The notes: generated by a model not told the origin, from the letters alone. 64,000 nt of DNA from Litoditis marina (GCA_964036275.1 OZ038435.1:23728559-23792558), one strand, 5' to 3'; numbered from the stretch's first letter, positions 37,879 to 50,957 are shown. Made by a program: numbers and translations.

Positions 37879-40800
37879 CTGTAATCGACACCACTCCACC
37901 GTTTCATTCATTCTATTTGAAATCCAAACTAAGCTCGCGCAGCACTCGAAAAATCGTCGCGCGCCGCGTAAAAACTTGAGCAGAACCTCTCCTTCTCGCA
38001 CACAGAGCTTGTTTTTCGCATTTCTCAAATGGCAGCGTAAACAGCGGCCATAGAAGGTGTGAACGGGGTTGGGAAAAAATTGATTATACCAGAAACTCAC
38101 TGCTTGCTATTGAGAACAGGAACAAAATTGAAGTCTTCATTTCAGGTTTACATCTCATTTCGCATTCGAAAGTAACGGAGCTGAAAAAGTACAAAATAAA
38201 CGCATTCACAAAAATTGGATATTTCGAAAAGTATAGAAAATATTCAGACACCAAAAAATCATGGAATGTACAGAAAGACAAGAACAGCGGACCAATATGT
38301 TTATTACATATACCTAATGACGTCCTTCATAACAATATAACTTCTCCTTGATAGAAACATAGTTCTGTTGACAATCGGGTCTGTATGATGATTTTAGACA
38401 GTCATTCACGACCAACAGCTCTATCTAATGCAAAGATTCAGGCTACAAACAAACTTTCACGTGGACTTTGCACTTCGGCGCAGAACAGCAAATTTATGTC
38501 AAACAGTCCAAATACAGTCGGGTATAGACCTCGCCATTCCCAATGAGACCTCGGCAACGTGCCAACAAAATTTCCAGGCGGCTCTACCCCATTATAATGT
38601 TTTCTAAAACCCTAAAACTTTCTCTAGGTGGCAGGTAAACTTTCGTTACAAAACGTAGGTACACATTCTTTTCTAAAACCTGTCAATTCTAAGTAATACA
38701 TTTATTCAAAGTTTAATTGGCACGCTGCCAAAGTCTCAGTGGGAATGAAACAAACTATATCTATATTAATAAAATAAAGAGTTTGCCTGTGCAAACCCAA
38801 TTAGTTTGTCTATCACAACCCTTAGTCACCTAGGCGTTTTCATACCAAGCGTTCAAGTTTGTTAGCGTTACACAAATGTCTTCTTAACAGTTTTCGCCGA
38901 CGTTAAGCTTAAACTTGAAGGGTATGAATATGAATGGAGTCTGGATGGAACATGGAGCCCGAGCGTATTTCCAGTTAAGCCAACATCTACATCGTACATA
39001 GTTGAGATTCCTCGAAAAGTTCACCCTTGACGTGATATAGAAGTTGGTGAATGGTAATGTAGTTCTCATCGTGATGTAACAGGTTTATGAAAATGTCTTC
39101 CTCTTTGCGTAACCATTTTAGCAACTATAATCTATAATACGTTGTTCTCAGTTCGAGCTGTCCCTAGAACTGTACTTAATACTATTCGTTTTATAGATTG
39201 AACCACTGCACGTTCAGGTACAAAATCACACTTTACCAATGAAGTTTCAACTTTTAATTGATTCAGCCTACATCCCTAAAATTTGTCTAAGAAATTAAGA
39301 ACTAATTATGAATATACAAATATAGTGCAGATAATTTGGCTTAATAGGGTAGTGAACCCCATAATAATATCCTCTGAACAAATTCTCACGGAATTCTGGA
39401 GGAATCGGATCGATTGATTATGCTACAGCTTTGAGAGCGAGAGATTTTCGACTTGCATTTCGATCAAAAGTGCAGCTGACAGTTTCACTCTACGCAAAGA
39501 ATGGCGTGAGCAAACGTGAACAAACCGAACCAAATAGAGAAATGGGCTTATCTTCGCACAAACGGTTGCTACAAATTCTACATGCCCAAGTGAACAGAAT
39601 GCTTACTTCTGGTCACATACAGAATGCTGTCAAGTTTTGATGAGACGTGTGAAGATACCTTACATAACTGTTTTTTTTCAAACTGTTGTATTTAAAATCC
39701 AAAGACTTAGTGCTCGTGTTGAAGAATGAATAGTAAAGCGTATAAATCTACTTTGTACATCCGCCCCCCCTCCCCCCCCCCTCTTGTCACATTGACTGGC
39801 TAAAGAAGTATAACCAGAGATTTTGCACAATTACCCTCTCCGTCGTATACTATTACTCAATTGCACAGTCCCGTCAAACATGTTAAACACAGCAGAACTC
39901 AGAAACGTGCAATGACAAGACTTCTCATTAGAAATCTAGTTTTAGGTGACTATTTGATTGACTTCTAGTATACATTGAGCCATGAAAGGAACGATTTAAC
40001 CATCACCCCTCCCTGAAACTGAAACGATCATAGGGACAAATGGGGGTCAAAGTAACGGTGCCAACTGAAACGTGGGTGGTCGAGGTACTATGTGGAGGAT
40101 GTAAATAGTGAAACGTCAAAAAAAATTGGAATTGGTCATTTGTTTTGATAGAGTGACCAGTGACCGATGGATTTAGAGACAGTCTATCGCCAGCCGTCAA
40201 GTAGCCACGCCCCCTCGGGTAGAAAAACAGAAGTGACCGCAGGAGACGGGTATCGGGGGTCGTATGTTGATTTTATCTGGTGTGTTTCTAGTTTTGTAGT
40301 TTGATCTCTGTGATTTGCAGCTGCTTTTAGATAATTATACCAACTGGTAAATGTTCAAAGGTATTCTGCTCGAGAGGTCGCTACTGATCTCATTTGGTGT
40401 CGTGTCTTTGCAGTTTGATGCATGTCATATTCAGTTTTCACTTTTGATCTACACTGTGTGCATCAGTGAGTTGTAGTTTGATCTGCTACGAGTGAACTGG
40501 AGGGTACCAACACTTTTCTGAGTAAAAGATCACAACATCACAAACCTAAGTTGGTTTGGAGAATAGTTAGCACTCATTTCTTACTTATGTTCTAGAAGAC
40601 GGCTTTAAAATCGAAGTTTATTCCGAATATTTCGACAACTGGTGGTCTTAAGGAGTTTCCTATGATCCCTGCGGTTAATTTACTGTGATAACCTTCTAAA
40701 ACCATAGAATAAAACATAATTCAGTAATTTGTTTCTGTTTTCAAATCGAGCAGTAACATGTTTCCTACACCACAGTTAAGGTCAGACCAAATCTTCCTGG

Positions 40801-42427
40801 TTTCAGTCTTCCAAAAGTGAGAAATGCATTCTCCCAGTCTCTCCTGGGTCGATCTCATGATTCACCTCGCAGATGACATGGTTGACCATGCGATGTTTGG
40901 GGAAAGTGTCAAGAACTATCTCACAAATTCCTGCGAGATAGTTATCGGGAGTATTTCGCAGGTTTCGGGAACTTCGCTACGCCCACTGGTCTCGTTTTCG
41001 TCCGATCTCGTTAGTCTTAAACACCACATATGTGTACTTTTGATTCAAACACGAACACAAACACTGGGACAATGGACATATTCGTTCATTGAATGGAAGG
41101 AAATGACGAAAAGAGACATGGAAAGAATAACATACGAGAGGAAAGAAAACAAAATACTAAGAAATAGTAAATAGTAAAGATCAACAATGGAAAAAACATA
41201 CTGTGTTATTTGTGATGGATTTATGATGCCAAATACCAAATCAAAGATATGCATGAGCTCACCGAGTACAACAAGTATGGAGCAGAAACCGTCGTTATAT
41301 TGAAAACTCGATCAACTGTAATACTTTGAGAATGAAGTTCGCTAGGTTTCGAAATCATACAACGTTAGTATAAACTATGAAGTCAAACTAAATGGTGGTG
41401 TACGGTCAAACTAAATGGTGGTGTAAGACTTATCGTTACACGGATTCGGGGTATTGTGCGTTTCCCGAAACACTTCCGGTACGTTCATAGAAGACGCAAT
41501 CGGAGGAGAAAGTGATGTCATCGGCTGGCATGATGATGTGACAACCAGTTGAGACAATTCGGAGATTCTCTGAAACTCGCATTGTTCTTAGGGAGGTGAA
41601 AGACGTTTATCCGACACGATGTCAGAGTTTACTGGATAATTCAGAGAGTTCACCGGAACTTTTTATTTTTGAAGCAACAATTATGTGGACCACTCTCGTG
41701 CCAACGGTCCTTTAAACTGCAATTGAAAAATGTATTGCAGTTTGACGGACTGAAGCGTAGCGATTGGACCACATAATCGTCCTTCTTTAATAATTGAGAC
41801 AATTTTGAATTGGAGTTATAGGGTTGGCTCGTTCAAGTGCAAACTAATACGGTGCACATTTCGCTCTATTTTACGTGGTTGTAATTTGTGCCGGTCGCTT
41901 TTTGGTAAAAAAAATGTACTCATCCTCTTGGCTCGGTTCAGTTGTTCAACATCCCTTCCCCCTCTCCTTTCTACTAATGTTGTTCTACGATATTCTACAT
42001 ACGTTGCCGTATCTTTTGAGTCGCAGCTGTCCCTCTCTCATTCCCATTCATATTACCATCAATTGTTATATTGTTGCTTTTCATCAATTCAATCAAACAA
42101 TTTTCACACAAAACGCCTTGAATTAGACCAAACAAATGATCAATTCGAACGAATTCAAAAATTGAAGTTGCCCCGTTATATTCATAGAACATGTTCTAAA
42201 CGTGAATATGCTGATCCCATCTGTATTGGCATGGTTTATGGAAATATCACGAAACGTGAAAGGAGGAGGGAATTATTCAAACTTGCGCGATATGTTATTT
42301 TGATTTGCGAGTCTCTTTCGACAAAAACGAACGTTGAGTATTGTTCACATGTGTTGTTCTGCCGTACCACTATGGCTCAGTCTAGATCGGAGTCACCTGT
42401 ATTTGTCAGAGACTGCTATCCCAAGTC
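37879..42427. other. Region with no convincing exon
   Basis: Holds MITE copies (A at 39852, B at 41677), the 38.76-kb hairpin repeat and a C-run near 39762-39780. The missing first exon(s) of the chitin-binding gene should lie here or further up, but no signal-peptide exon could be identified. Confidence 0.5.
38762..38835. repeat. Dispersed repeat with AGAGTTTGCCTGTGCAAACC
   Basis: Shared with about 4370-4442: AATAAAGAGTTTGCCTGTGCAAACCC (given in two parts: AATAAAGAG, then the hairpin GTTTGCCTGTGCAAAC), followed by TAGTTTGTCTAT and CTTAGTCACC. The hairpin resembles a 3' terminus, but I could not place the other end. Confidence 0.5.
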
Positions 42428-45105
42428 TCAAACGGGGAAAGTACTATGATCATAGTGAAATAGGTGAGCTGATTTTGTTGTCATTAATTGCAGCTGTATT
42501 GGAATTTCAGAACATATGTCACTATAGTTTCATTCCATTACATTTTATTGAATTTACTATACCATATTATATAACATTTAAATTCCCACCTGTTGTAGCA
42601 TAGTGACTGTATTTCTCAAGTGTTCGTTCTCCGTCGACAACTGTTCCACGGTCGCCTGAAGATGCTCTTCTCTGGAAAGAATGTCGTGGTCAGTACACGT
42701 TTCGTGACACGTGAGGAACGTTTGCACTTTTCACGTGACCCGTGAGCAACATGCCCAGTTCATAAATGCATGTTTTCGACGAATCAACTTCTGATAGTAA
42801 TTAATGACGTGAGTTCGACGTCATTTCAGGTAGTTATGACAGTTTTGGAAATATTGATCTACTCGGACTAGCGGCTTTGTCTTCAAACACATCACAATTC
42901 CCAAAAATCAAACTACAACACAAACGTTTCAAGTGTGTATAGGAGTCGCTATGTGAGATTCGAACTCTGCATGACACACTGTACTACTGTGTTTGTAGTT
43001 GGATCCTGCTCACTTTCGAGAATACTACCGTGTACGGTGTACGCCGATCAAACTACCACATAGTTGTGATGACTTCGTATATAGTGTTATGCAATCGCAC
43101 AGTCACGTGAAACATGTGAAACACAGCAGAACTCAGAAACGTGCAGTGAGAAAGTGCACGATGCCTCATTAGAATGCTACCTTCACGTGATTATTCATTT
43201 TACATCTAGTATAGTCGATTCAGCTCGCTGAAAGCACCAAAACGTGGACGATTGCTTGTGTGCGCTGTATTCAACAGACTTCTAGTGTACCTGTGTTTCC
43301 TCGACTGTCTGGATCTGCGAGCGGCGGCGTTGTTCCGATCCCTTCTCACCCGATACCTGAAGTGGAAACGTTCACTTCTTTCATACTTTTGATAGTTTAA
43401 GTATTGTTTCATATACATCGAATCACACCGGTTCAATGAGTATCCTAATTATTATTATTATTCTTTCAGCCAACTTGCCTTCTAAAAACTAGAATCGATC
43501 TACTATTAGGGACGAGGGAAAATGACTACTTCATGACCACCTCTTTTTTGAATTATACCTCATTTTAAATCATATGGGCGAATGCGCTACAAACTCGATG
43601 TTGTTTCGAAGTATTAGTGAAAATAATAATAAAATTGAATATTGTAATAATAAATATAAAAAGGAGTTCGGAAGTTGGTGGTTCCGTTGCACGGACTTTG
43701 GATCAGTTCTCTTCGGCGGCGACGATTCGTCTGATTCGCTTTTCACCTGAATTTGACCAAAATGTTGAAAACTGCCCGGTTATATCGATCACAAACTCAC
43801 TTTGCTGTCCACCTACTGCCAAGTTTCTCGGGTTAGAGTTAGTCTTTATTTGATTTTCGTCGTATCTGAATACTCATTTTTCTTTCTTCTATACTTTAAA
43901 TCACTTTGTTCAGTAACTATTCGTATATTCTTATTCGTGAGGGATGGGGGTGTACGAATAATTCAGAATCGGCACATTGAACGTGAACCAGTGGAAGTTC
44001 GTTCACCACTTTGATCTTGTTGTTGATAATTTTTTTTTAATAAACAAAGTCGCCACGTCAATTTTGAGCACAATGTGGAAAACTGCTATATTAGAGCCTC
44101 AGAGGCCGTATGCATGAAACATCCCGGGCCGGGTTGGGATGCTATCCCGAGCTATTTCCCGACCAATTCAGCCCGGGATAGCATCCCAACCCGGCCCGGG
44201 ATGTTTCATGCATACGGCCTCAGGTTTGCAACGGTTTTGAGTACTGTCTACTTTCAATCTGTTTTTCAAGAAACATAATACTTCGAAACTAGCACGTGAC
44301 TCGACGATTAATCAATTCTGGACTTCCATACCTGTTGTTGGTAAACAGTCTGCTCCGCTGGCTGGGGGTATATTGGGACGGACGACTGTGCGAAGTTGGC
44401 GAGTGCGGGACTGCAATCAAGTCTGGTAAAGTTAAAGTTTTTCCTTGGAAACGAGTGCAAAAACTGAATTGAGTATCATATACACTGTTGGTCGACCGCA
44501 AAGTCACGTGAAACATGTTCAACACAGCAGAACTCAGGAACGTGCGACAAAGTGCACGCTTCCTCATTAGAATGCTAACTTTACGTGAGTTTTCAATTTA
44601 CTTCTAGTATAGGTGTGGAGCATATCGGTAAGTAACTTGGATAACCTTCAGTATTCTACATATACCTTGTTTAAGTTCGACACGTTCAGACCACACACGA
44701 ACAAATATGAACCAGTGTCCAAATTGCGCTTCACTCTGGCTGCTTCACAGACAGAGAGTTGTATATTTATTTGATGAAAACAACATTTGATATAAATAGC
44801 TCACACGCCTTATCAACGCGCACTCTGCAGACTGCAAAATAGAGCCGACAAAACAGTGTGTGAATAGGAGTAACGCCAGAGATTCAGAGACTCTCCTGTT
44901 TTTGTCACTCATTATAAAGTTATTTTTGGCCACCACCTGTCTATCCTATGGTCACGAAAACCATTTTTGAGACCAGAAAGTTGGCAAATATGTGTAACTC
45001 GCTCATTTTTCTACGGTACTCGAAGTTACACGAAACCCACTTGTATGCAGGATACCCATTGAAGAAGCTCGGTTCGATTTGCGTACCGTACGCAGCTGGC
45101 AGCAT
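42428..45105 (-). CDS. C/EBP-like bZIP transcription factor 1
   Basis: Complement exons: 45041-45105, 44332-44410, 43801-43812 (12-nt microexon), 43697-43746, 43291-43356, 42590-42671, 42428-42493; about 139 residues, all phases consistent. The start MLPAAYGTQIEPSFFNGYPA matches the first exon of the neighbouring bZIP gene. An acidic/Ser segment (VKSESDESSPPKR) precedes the basic region YRVRRDRNNAAARRSRQSRK, whose YRxRRxRNNxA pattern is typical of C/EBP. The zipper has leucines exactly every seven residues (LQATVEQ, LSTENEH, LRNTVTM, LQQ). It should bind TTGCGCAA-type sites as a dimer in the nucleus. The last exon (LQLMTTKSAHLFHYDHSTF, then a stop) rests on a good acceptor and phase only. The microexon VDSK is tentative; skipping it also keeps the frame. 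Confidence 0.8.
44102..44221. repeat. Perfect 48-bp inverted repeat with 24-nt loop
   Basis: Arms 44102-44149 and 44174-44221 are exact reverse complements, GC-rich (CATCCCGGGCCGGGTTGGGA). A degenerate relative lies at about 60178-60330. Intron of bZIP 1. Confidence 0.88.
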
Positions 45106-45170
45106 TCCGTTGCGTAATTCGAGATGTACCGTAATCTGGGAGGCGTCCTTAAATTGGCTTGCGCAACGGG
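45105..45170 (-). promoter_or_regulatory. C/EBP-type sites upstream of bZIP 1
   Basis: TTGCGTAA at 45110-45117 lies within 12 nt of the start codon and the perfect palindrome TTGCGCAA at 45159-45166. A CCAAT motif follows at about 45180 and GGTCAC at about 45190. These match the C/EBP consensus (TTGCGYAA), so the factor could regulate its own gene. Confidence 0.5.
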
Positions 45171-45859
45171 AATGACCCCGCCAATAGGCGGTCACAGGTG
45201 GCAAAAGAGAGACGACGAAAGAGTGTGTGAATGGGAGAGAGGCAGAGATACAGAGACTCTCTTCGTGGTGAGCACTATTTCGCGCAATCGAGCATTGTTT
45301 ACAGGTACTACTTATGTAAGATAAAGAGATGAGGTCACACGGAATGACACTTTTCCTTGTGGGAGGTCGGATTAGTGGGAACGATACAGTAATCTTAGCG
45401 GCACTTCAAACTTATTTATGACGCAGATGGTGGGATTTCAGGTTAATTTATTACGATCTTAGAAATACAGCTAATCTGCTAAATATCGGGGTTTGAAATG
45501 AGCGATGGTGAATTTCGAAATATCATTTGTTATTTCAACGTTTTATGTGGTATTTTCATAGTCCAAGACGCCATTATTCTAATAGACAACTAAGAAAATT
45601 GTTTCATATCAACTAATGAATTTCAGCTATTATCATTTTTCTTTCATATGTCTCTTTTTGATTCGTATTTGATTTCATTTTTCGAAGTTTTGCGTAGACA
45701 CCATGACCTTTTCACTACGTTCTGCTCTAGTTTACCTATTACTGCAGTGCCTTGTTTCCGGTGGTGCCTGATTAGAAAAATAGTAGTCAGGAGAGAAGAA
45801 CTTTCATTTGCTTGAGATATATCTGTATGTACATACACGCTGAGAGGAAGACAAATCAC

Positions 45860-45920
45860 TGGAGGGGATCGAACCACGGTCGAAAAAGCTCTAGACGAGC
45901 GCTCTGCCCACTCGGCTATG
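45860..45920 (-). repeat. tRNA-like SINE head at the end of bZIP 2
   Basis: On the complement the A box TAGCCGAGTGG (45908-45918) and B box GGTTCGATCCC (45865-45875) have tRNA-like spacing. The A box's first three bases are the bZIP 2 stop codon. A similar head with the same two boxes lies at 351-418. Confidence 0.6.
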
Positions 45921-48527
45921 AGTTGAAGGGGAATTGGGTGTTGGTCTGATCTTGTAGCACCTTCAGTTCGGGTCCTTTGGTGGCTTGAGGAACCTGGGAA
46001 CGCAATTCCAACAGCTCCTGAAAAGGTACAAACACTGTATTGAAAACAATTTTTAGTGCTAATCGAGTTTGAATAATCAATTTGTGAGTTTTCGAAGTCA
46101 TTGAATTCAGACAGAAACGGAGTTTGAAATCGAGAAAGTTTTGTATATGACTTTAACAATCGTGAAAGTTTGAGCACAAACGAACATCGGCGAATCTGAC
46201 ATTACCGTTAAATACTCTCCAATTTCGTGTCGAAATGTCATCTTTCTGATAGTCAACTGAGTAAAATTGTTTGATTCGTGTTTAGTTACTACTGTGCATA
46301 GCGCTCTTCAAAAAACAGCACCGTTTTCATCACAGATTTTAACTTCTTTATGTTTTAACATTTGTATTTTTCTATTTAGTTTTATGTATTGAACCACGAA
46401 AGTTACCTGATTCAGCTGGTGGATGGTTGCCTTGTTGACTTGGTCTTGATGTTGCCATTGCATGTTCTCCTGAAAAGTGAAACATTGAGAAATTGCTGCG
46501 AATTTTCTCCATCCAATTCCCACTCTCTGTAATGTATGGACACATCGGAGAATTATTCCCTCCTTCCATGAACATAAGAAATTTATTCGCTATTTAGTTT
46601 TTGTACCATTCCAATCTTGCACATTATTGAAAGATATTTCACGGGTTTGAATTATATTGTTTCACGCTTCACGTACCTAGCTAGTTCACTGTTGAGGACT
46701 ACAAACAGAGAAACAGAGTATATCACAACCACAGTACGAGAAACAGAGTATAGCTACCTTTTGGAGCTGTCCTACGGTAGATGTCATTCGAGAGAAACTG
46801 ACACACCTGTCTAAGTTGTCCGAGAATGGCCTTCAGACTAGAAACCTCGTCCTGGAGACACTTCTCCCGCTGACTTCTCTTGATTCGACTCTGCTTGGCT
46901 GCCAAGTTGTTCCTGTCCCTCTTATCTCTGTACCTGAACAAGTCAAAGGTTATCAACTCGTCTAGCTGCCCTCTCACAACCACGCGATATCTCTCTTTTT
47001 TCCGCTTCTCTCCGCTCTCTTCTCTCTCTCGCTTACCCGTAGCAGTGGAGACGAGGAGTGGGTACCTGAAAGTAGGGTTAGCCTACCGAGTACCTACCTA
47101 GAGCTTTGGAATCATAAAAAAATGTTTTGTTTCAAAAATTTGAGATATGAATTTGAAATTTGAAAACGTGGATTCTTTTCAAAGCTTGAGTTTGTTTGAC
47201 TAAAACGTTTTGGTTATAGCGAAATATTGAAAACGAACGTGGAAAATGCTTGAAAAGTTAAATAATTAGCGTGAACGCTGAATCACACAATCGTAACGGA
47301 CTTTTGCTGTTCTTCGGGACTCAGTTTAGCAATAGCTGAGGGGGAGGAGGAGGAGTCCGACTCCGACTTCAACCCAGAAGACGTCACATCGTAGAAGGGA
47401 GGCGGACAGAATGACGTCACCGGAGAAGCGTACTGCGACATCATGGAGGCACTGATATGGGGGAGTTTTAGTTTGAACTATGGTGGATTTGTAGTTAGAA
47501 CTCGATGTTAATTACGGACAGTTCGACTCAAAGCAACCTAATTTAACTACAAACACAGCGCGGTAACGCAACACACACCGCATCTACAAGCTTAGGGAAA
47601 AGCTAAACCTACAGGCCTACAGCGCCTCGCAGCCACAAATCTGAAAATTGCTCTGTCTATTGTTTTCATGCGCATACTAGAATGTATAAAATCCCGAGTA
47701 ATAGACTTGCGGAGATCACTTTCATTTCCAATACTTTTCGAATAAGTTTGGTTATAACATACATTGCAATCAAAAACCGCGGCATGATTTGGCAAAATTG
47801 GTCAAATCTACTAGTTTTGTAAATATTAACGGTTGAAAATGAATATTTAATGAGTTTGGAAGTATCTCAAGCTTGATATAGTTTTGCAAGCACGAGTTAT
47901 GCGTTAACCTGCAGATTAGAGGTTTTAACCTGCCACAAGCAAGGTTACCCGTACTCTAATAACGAGACAGCCTAGGCTATCTAACTGGAGCTACAGTAAA
48001 TTGTAGAAGTAAGCAATAAAGAAAAGAAGGTAACATGATGTGGTTTACATTCCAGCGCACTACACGGATCAACACTAAAGTACGCAAAAAGTGAGAGGGT
48101 GAAAAAAATCACAGGACATTTATGTGTTTTCCGTTGAAATTCAATGAATCCAAAAGTCTACAGTACTCTTCGCATTTTACTAAGTTTGTTCGGAGTTAGA
48201 AAACAATTCGAAGAGAAGACTGATGTCAAATGTTCAAAGTTGTACTGTAAAAACAGTGAAACTAGAAAAAGCCAGAGTTTAATTCAATGATACATTAGGT
48301 CAAGGTGCAAAAACATAAATATCCATATAACGTGCACTCGAGCACTGCCAGTTCCTTACACTTTTTTATTACATTTTCGAAAGTCTTGCACAATAGTGAT
48401 GTTTTTTCACGTTGTTCGGGGTAATACGTGTGACATTAACTTACTTGTAGGTTGCAGGATAGTTGGGGAAGAACTGCGGGTCGAACGAAGCCATGGAACC
48501 GTAAGCTGGTAGCATGTTCATGGCCAT
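45916..48527 (-). CDS. C/EBP-like bZIP transcription factor 2
   Basis: Complement exons: 48445-48527, 47302-47451, 46807-46933, 46407-46469, 45916-46017; 174 residues. It begins MAMNMLPAYGSMASFDPQFF, followed by a Pro/Ser-rich activation-type segment (KSESDSSSSPS). The basic region is YRDKRDRNNLAAKQSRIKR, with the bZIP signature NxxAAxxSR. A long zipper follows with heptads L, L, L, W, N, L, L running across three exons. The donor before the basic region (AAAA|GTCCGT) and the phase-2 junction after the first exon match bZIP 1, so the two are tandem duplicates. bZIP 2 keeps two exons after the basic-region exon that differ in sequence from those of bZIP 1. The stop TAG is the first three bases of a tRNA-like A box, so the C-terminus may have been set by a SINE insertion. 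Expected role: DNA-binding dimer, perhaps a heterodimer with bZIP 1. Confidence 0.83.
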
Positions 48528-50957
48528 CTCGAATTACGTGGATACAAGGTGTTGCGTAGGGTGTTGCGTAAGCGGCTGGCCGTTGCGCAAGCGTATAAGC
48601 GGAATGAGACCTGCCAATGGCACGCCCCTCTGGGGTCACGCAAGCCGACCAGAGACTGTGCCAAACTGAGAGAGTGCGAGGGATGGAGAGCACACGGGGC
48701 CTGTGTCTAGTGCGGTATACTGTGTGTCTGAGACTCTCGAAAAGTAATGCTCTTTCGTTGTCTCTGTCTGTTGAGGTAGTTTTGTGAGTGAGATAAACGC
48801 CTGGGTCACGCAATAGATGTGATAGAACAATGGCAGGCCATATGGTTAGGTAGGGACAAGAAAGGAGCGAACTTGGAGAGAACTATTATAAAGGGGAAAT
48901 ATAGTCTTCTTCATTCCAACTGAGACTCCCGCAGTAGGAATGCAGAACGTTCAAATCGTTCAAACTACTTGAGTGTGGTCGGAAAGGTCAACGATTCTGA
49001 CAACGGATTATGTTACCATATTGCAAAGAGTGTACCGAACTGTTTCCGACAGAGATTGATTTCGCATCAGGAAACAGTAATTGCAAAAATTGAAGTCTCG
49101 GTACGAATAGTGTTGACTATACGTAAACATGGGTGAACATCAGCGATGCTCAATTTGGTTATCGCACGATGCGAAGTTTTGCGCAACGCATTTCAATAGT
49201 CAGTTTATCCCAAAAGTAAATTGCCTTGAAGGAATTCACTGGCTCTGTGTTCAACATGTTAGAAGAACCACTCGGACTTGTTGATGATAAACTTATCTGT
49301 TAACGGTTTTTCACTCTTTTCCGGAGATATGGCTTCAGGAGCATGACAAATTTCATCAACAGCGGAACAAGTAGACTTGTCGGAATTCTTTGGGTTGTCA
49401 GTGTCCAGCTTCCGAGTCTACACTCAATATGTAGCGTTTTGAACTGATTTTTCGAACATCTGGCACCGTAGCAAAGTCATGAAAGTGGTGAGCTCAACCT
49501 GGTTGAGGACGTGATCACAGTCTGGCCACAAAGTGGCCAACTTTTCAAGTTTAAGCATAGGGAGGGTGCCCCAAACCTAGGCGAGGTGGTGACCAGATAG
49601 TTCAGCTCAAAGGTGACCTTATCATGAGACTTTGCTACGGTACCTGGGTCAGGTATTGTACAGATAGTTCAGCTCGGAGCTGACTTTTTTAGGAGACTTT
49701 GCTACGGTGCCTGATCTCCTCCTCGGCTTGGTTCACGTCAGTTCCACCGAACCTTAGCGTGTCCCTGAAACTGCCTCCGACTAAAATTCAGAAGTCTTTT
49801 TCGGGACAAAACTTTATTTTTCATTGGCACACTATCAAAGCCTCAGTGGCTGTAGGGAGAACCATATTTGTTCACCCCAAGACCCCTTTTCAACAGAAAA
49901 TAGACCCTTGTCGCCTTACACTCGGACTTTTCCCTGTGGGGGGTCGAGCGAGCAGGTCACGCACGCCATGCTCCGACTTTTCGAGAAAACCTGCCAATGA
50001 CTAGATTACAAATACATCAACTGTACAACTAACCATATGTTATATGACAAATCATTTTTGGTAATGGATTTTTCCGATTAGCCGAGTATGTAGCCGGGAA
50101 GTGACCTGAAACTAAAATCCGGTCATCACCAAAATATCACTCAGAGCCAAGTATTAGAGTTTCACACACCAGCAAATTCTGTATCACAAGAAATTAGTGA
50201 GTAGAGGGTAGAGAGTAGAACGCTTTTTGAATTCTTTTTAGGTTGCTTACCCGGCTAACTGAGCTTGCAAAACACGGTCACCGGTTTCGTTGCCTACAAA
50301 TAGGAACAATTAGTTCAAGCAATTGATGTGGTGTGTAATAACCACCATAGTCTAATATGGTCTTTAATACGTTAGATGACGATTAGACATATTTGCTTGT
50401 ATACGCCTTTTTTTGCAAATAAAGCTTACAACTGTATCTGTAGTTTGATTTCGTTCATTTGAATCGAAAATCTTCAACTATGGCGAACATCAAACTATAT
50501 CGCCGCGTTGGACACTCTCTTTAGAAAGCCCTTGTCCTCCTTCTACCAACACTCCCGCCGACTTTGGAGAAAATATTAGGAACACCAGTATAGTCGTCGC
50601 CAACGAAAAGGCGAGAGGGTACTGTAAATCTGAATTTTCGCTGTGTATGGACACATGTGTCCGATTCCACGACTTGCCAATCATCCGCTCTTATAGCGCA
50701 GTGGGTTACCGCCTGGCCTACGAATCTTTTGCTCGCAGGTTCGATTCCAGCGAGGGACAACAATTCATAAATATGGCACGCCCTATACCTGCTGCTCAAA
50801 ATATATCTTTTCCACGTTCTCCATATTTTATCGAATCAGCGTCAACATAGTGAACACAAGATACTAAACAACATCTTTAATAAGAGCTTGAGATCACAAA
50901 TGGCACTGTTAAAATGGGCGGGATGGCGAGTAGGTTGCGCCGTATCTAGTACGGGTT
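48528..50957. other. Upstream region of bZIP 2 and downstream of flp-24
   Basis: Contains the C/EBP-site cluster, an inverted copy of MITE family G (49468-49650) and a SINE-like element (50590-50760). No coding exon recognised. Confidence 0.5.
48552..48645 (-). promoter_or_regulatory. Cluster of C/EBP-type sites upstream of bZIP 2
   Basis: TTGCGTAG (48552-48559), TTGCGTAA (48564-48571) and TTGCGCAA (48583-48590) lie 25-65 nt before the start codon. They are followed by a CCAAT motif and GGTCACGCAAG near 48635. The order TTGCGCAA, CCAAT, GGTCAC is the same as upstream of bZIP 1. Confidence 0.55.

Noticed and set aside
38884..39069. Plus-strand exon-like segment (ADVKLKLEGYEYEWSLDGTW)
   Set aside because: Acceptor present, but no partner exon in phase was found and a dispersed repeat is adjacent.
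40910..40935. Alternative terminal exon of bZIP 1 (EFVR then stop)
   Set aside because: Acceptor is good, but the exon at 42428-42493 is nearer, in phase and longer.
41805..42449. 214-codon plus-strand frame, the longest in the window
   Set aside because: No recognisable domain, AT-rich composition, starts at the edge of a MITE and overlaps the bZIP 1 last exon on the other strand; kept only as a curiosity.
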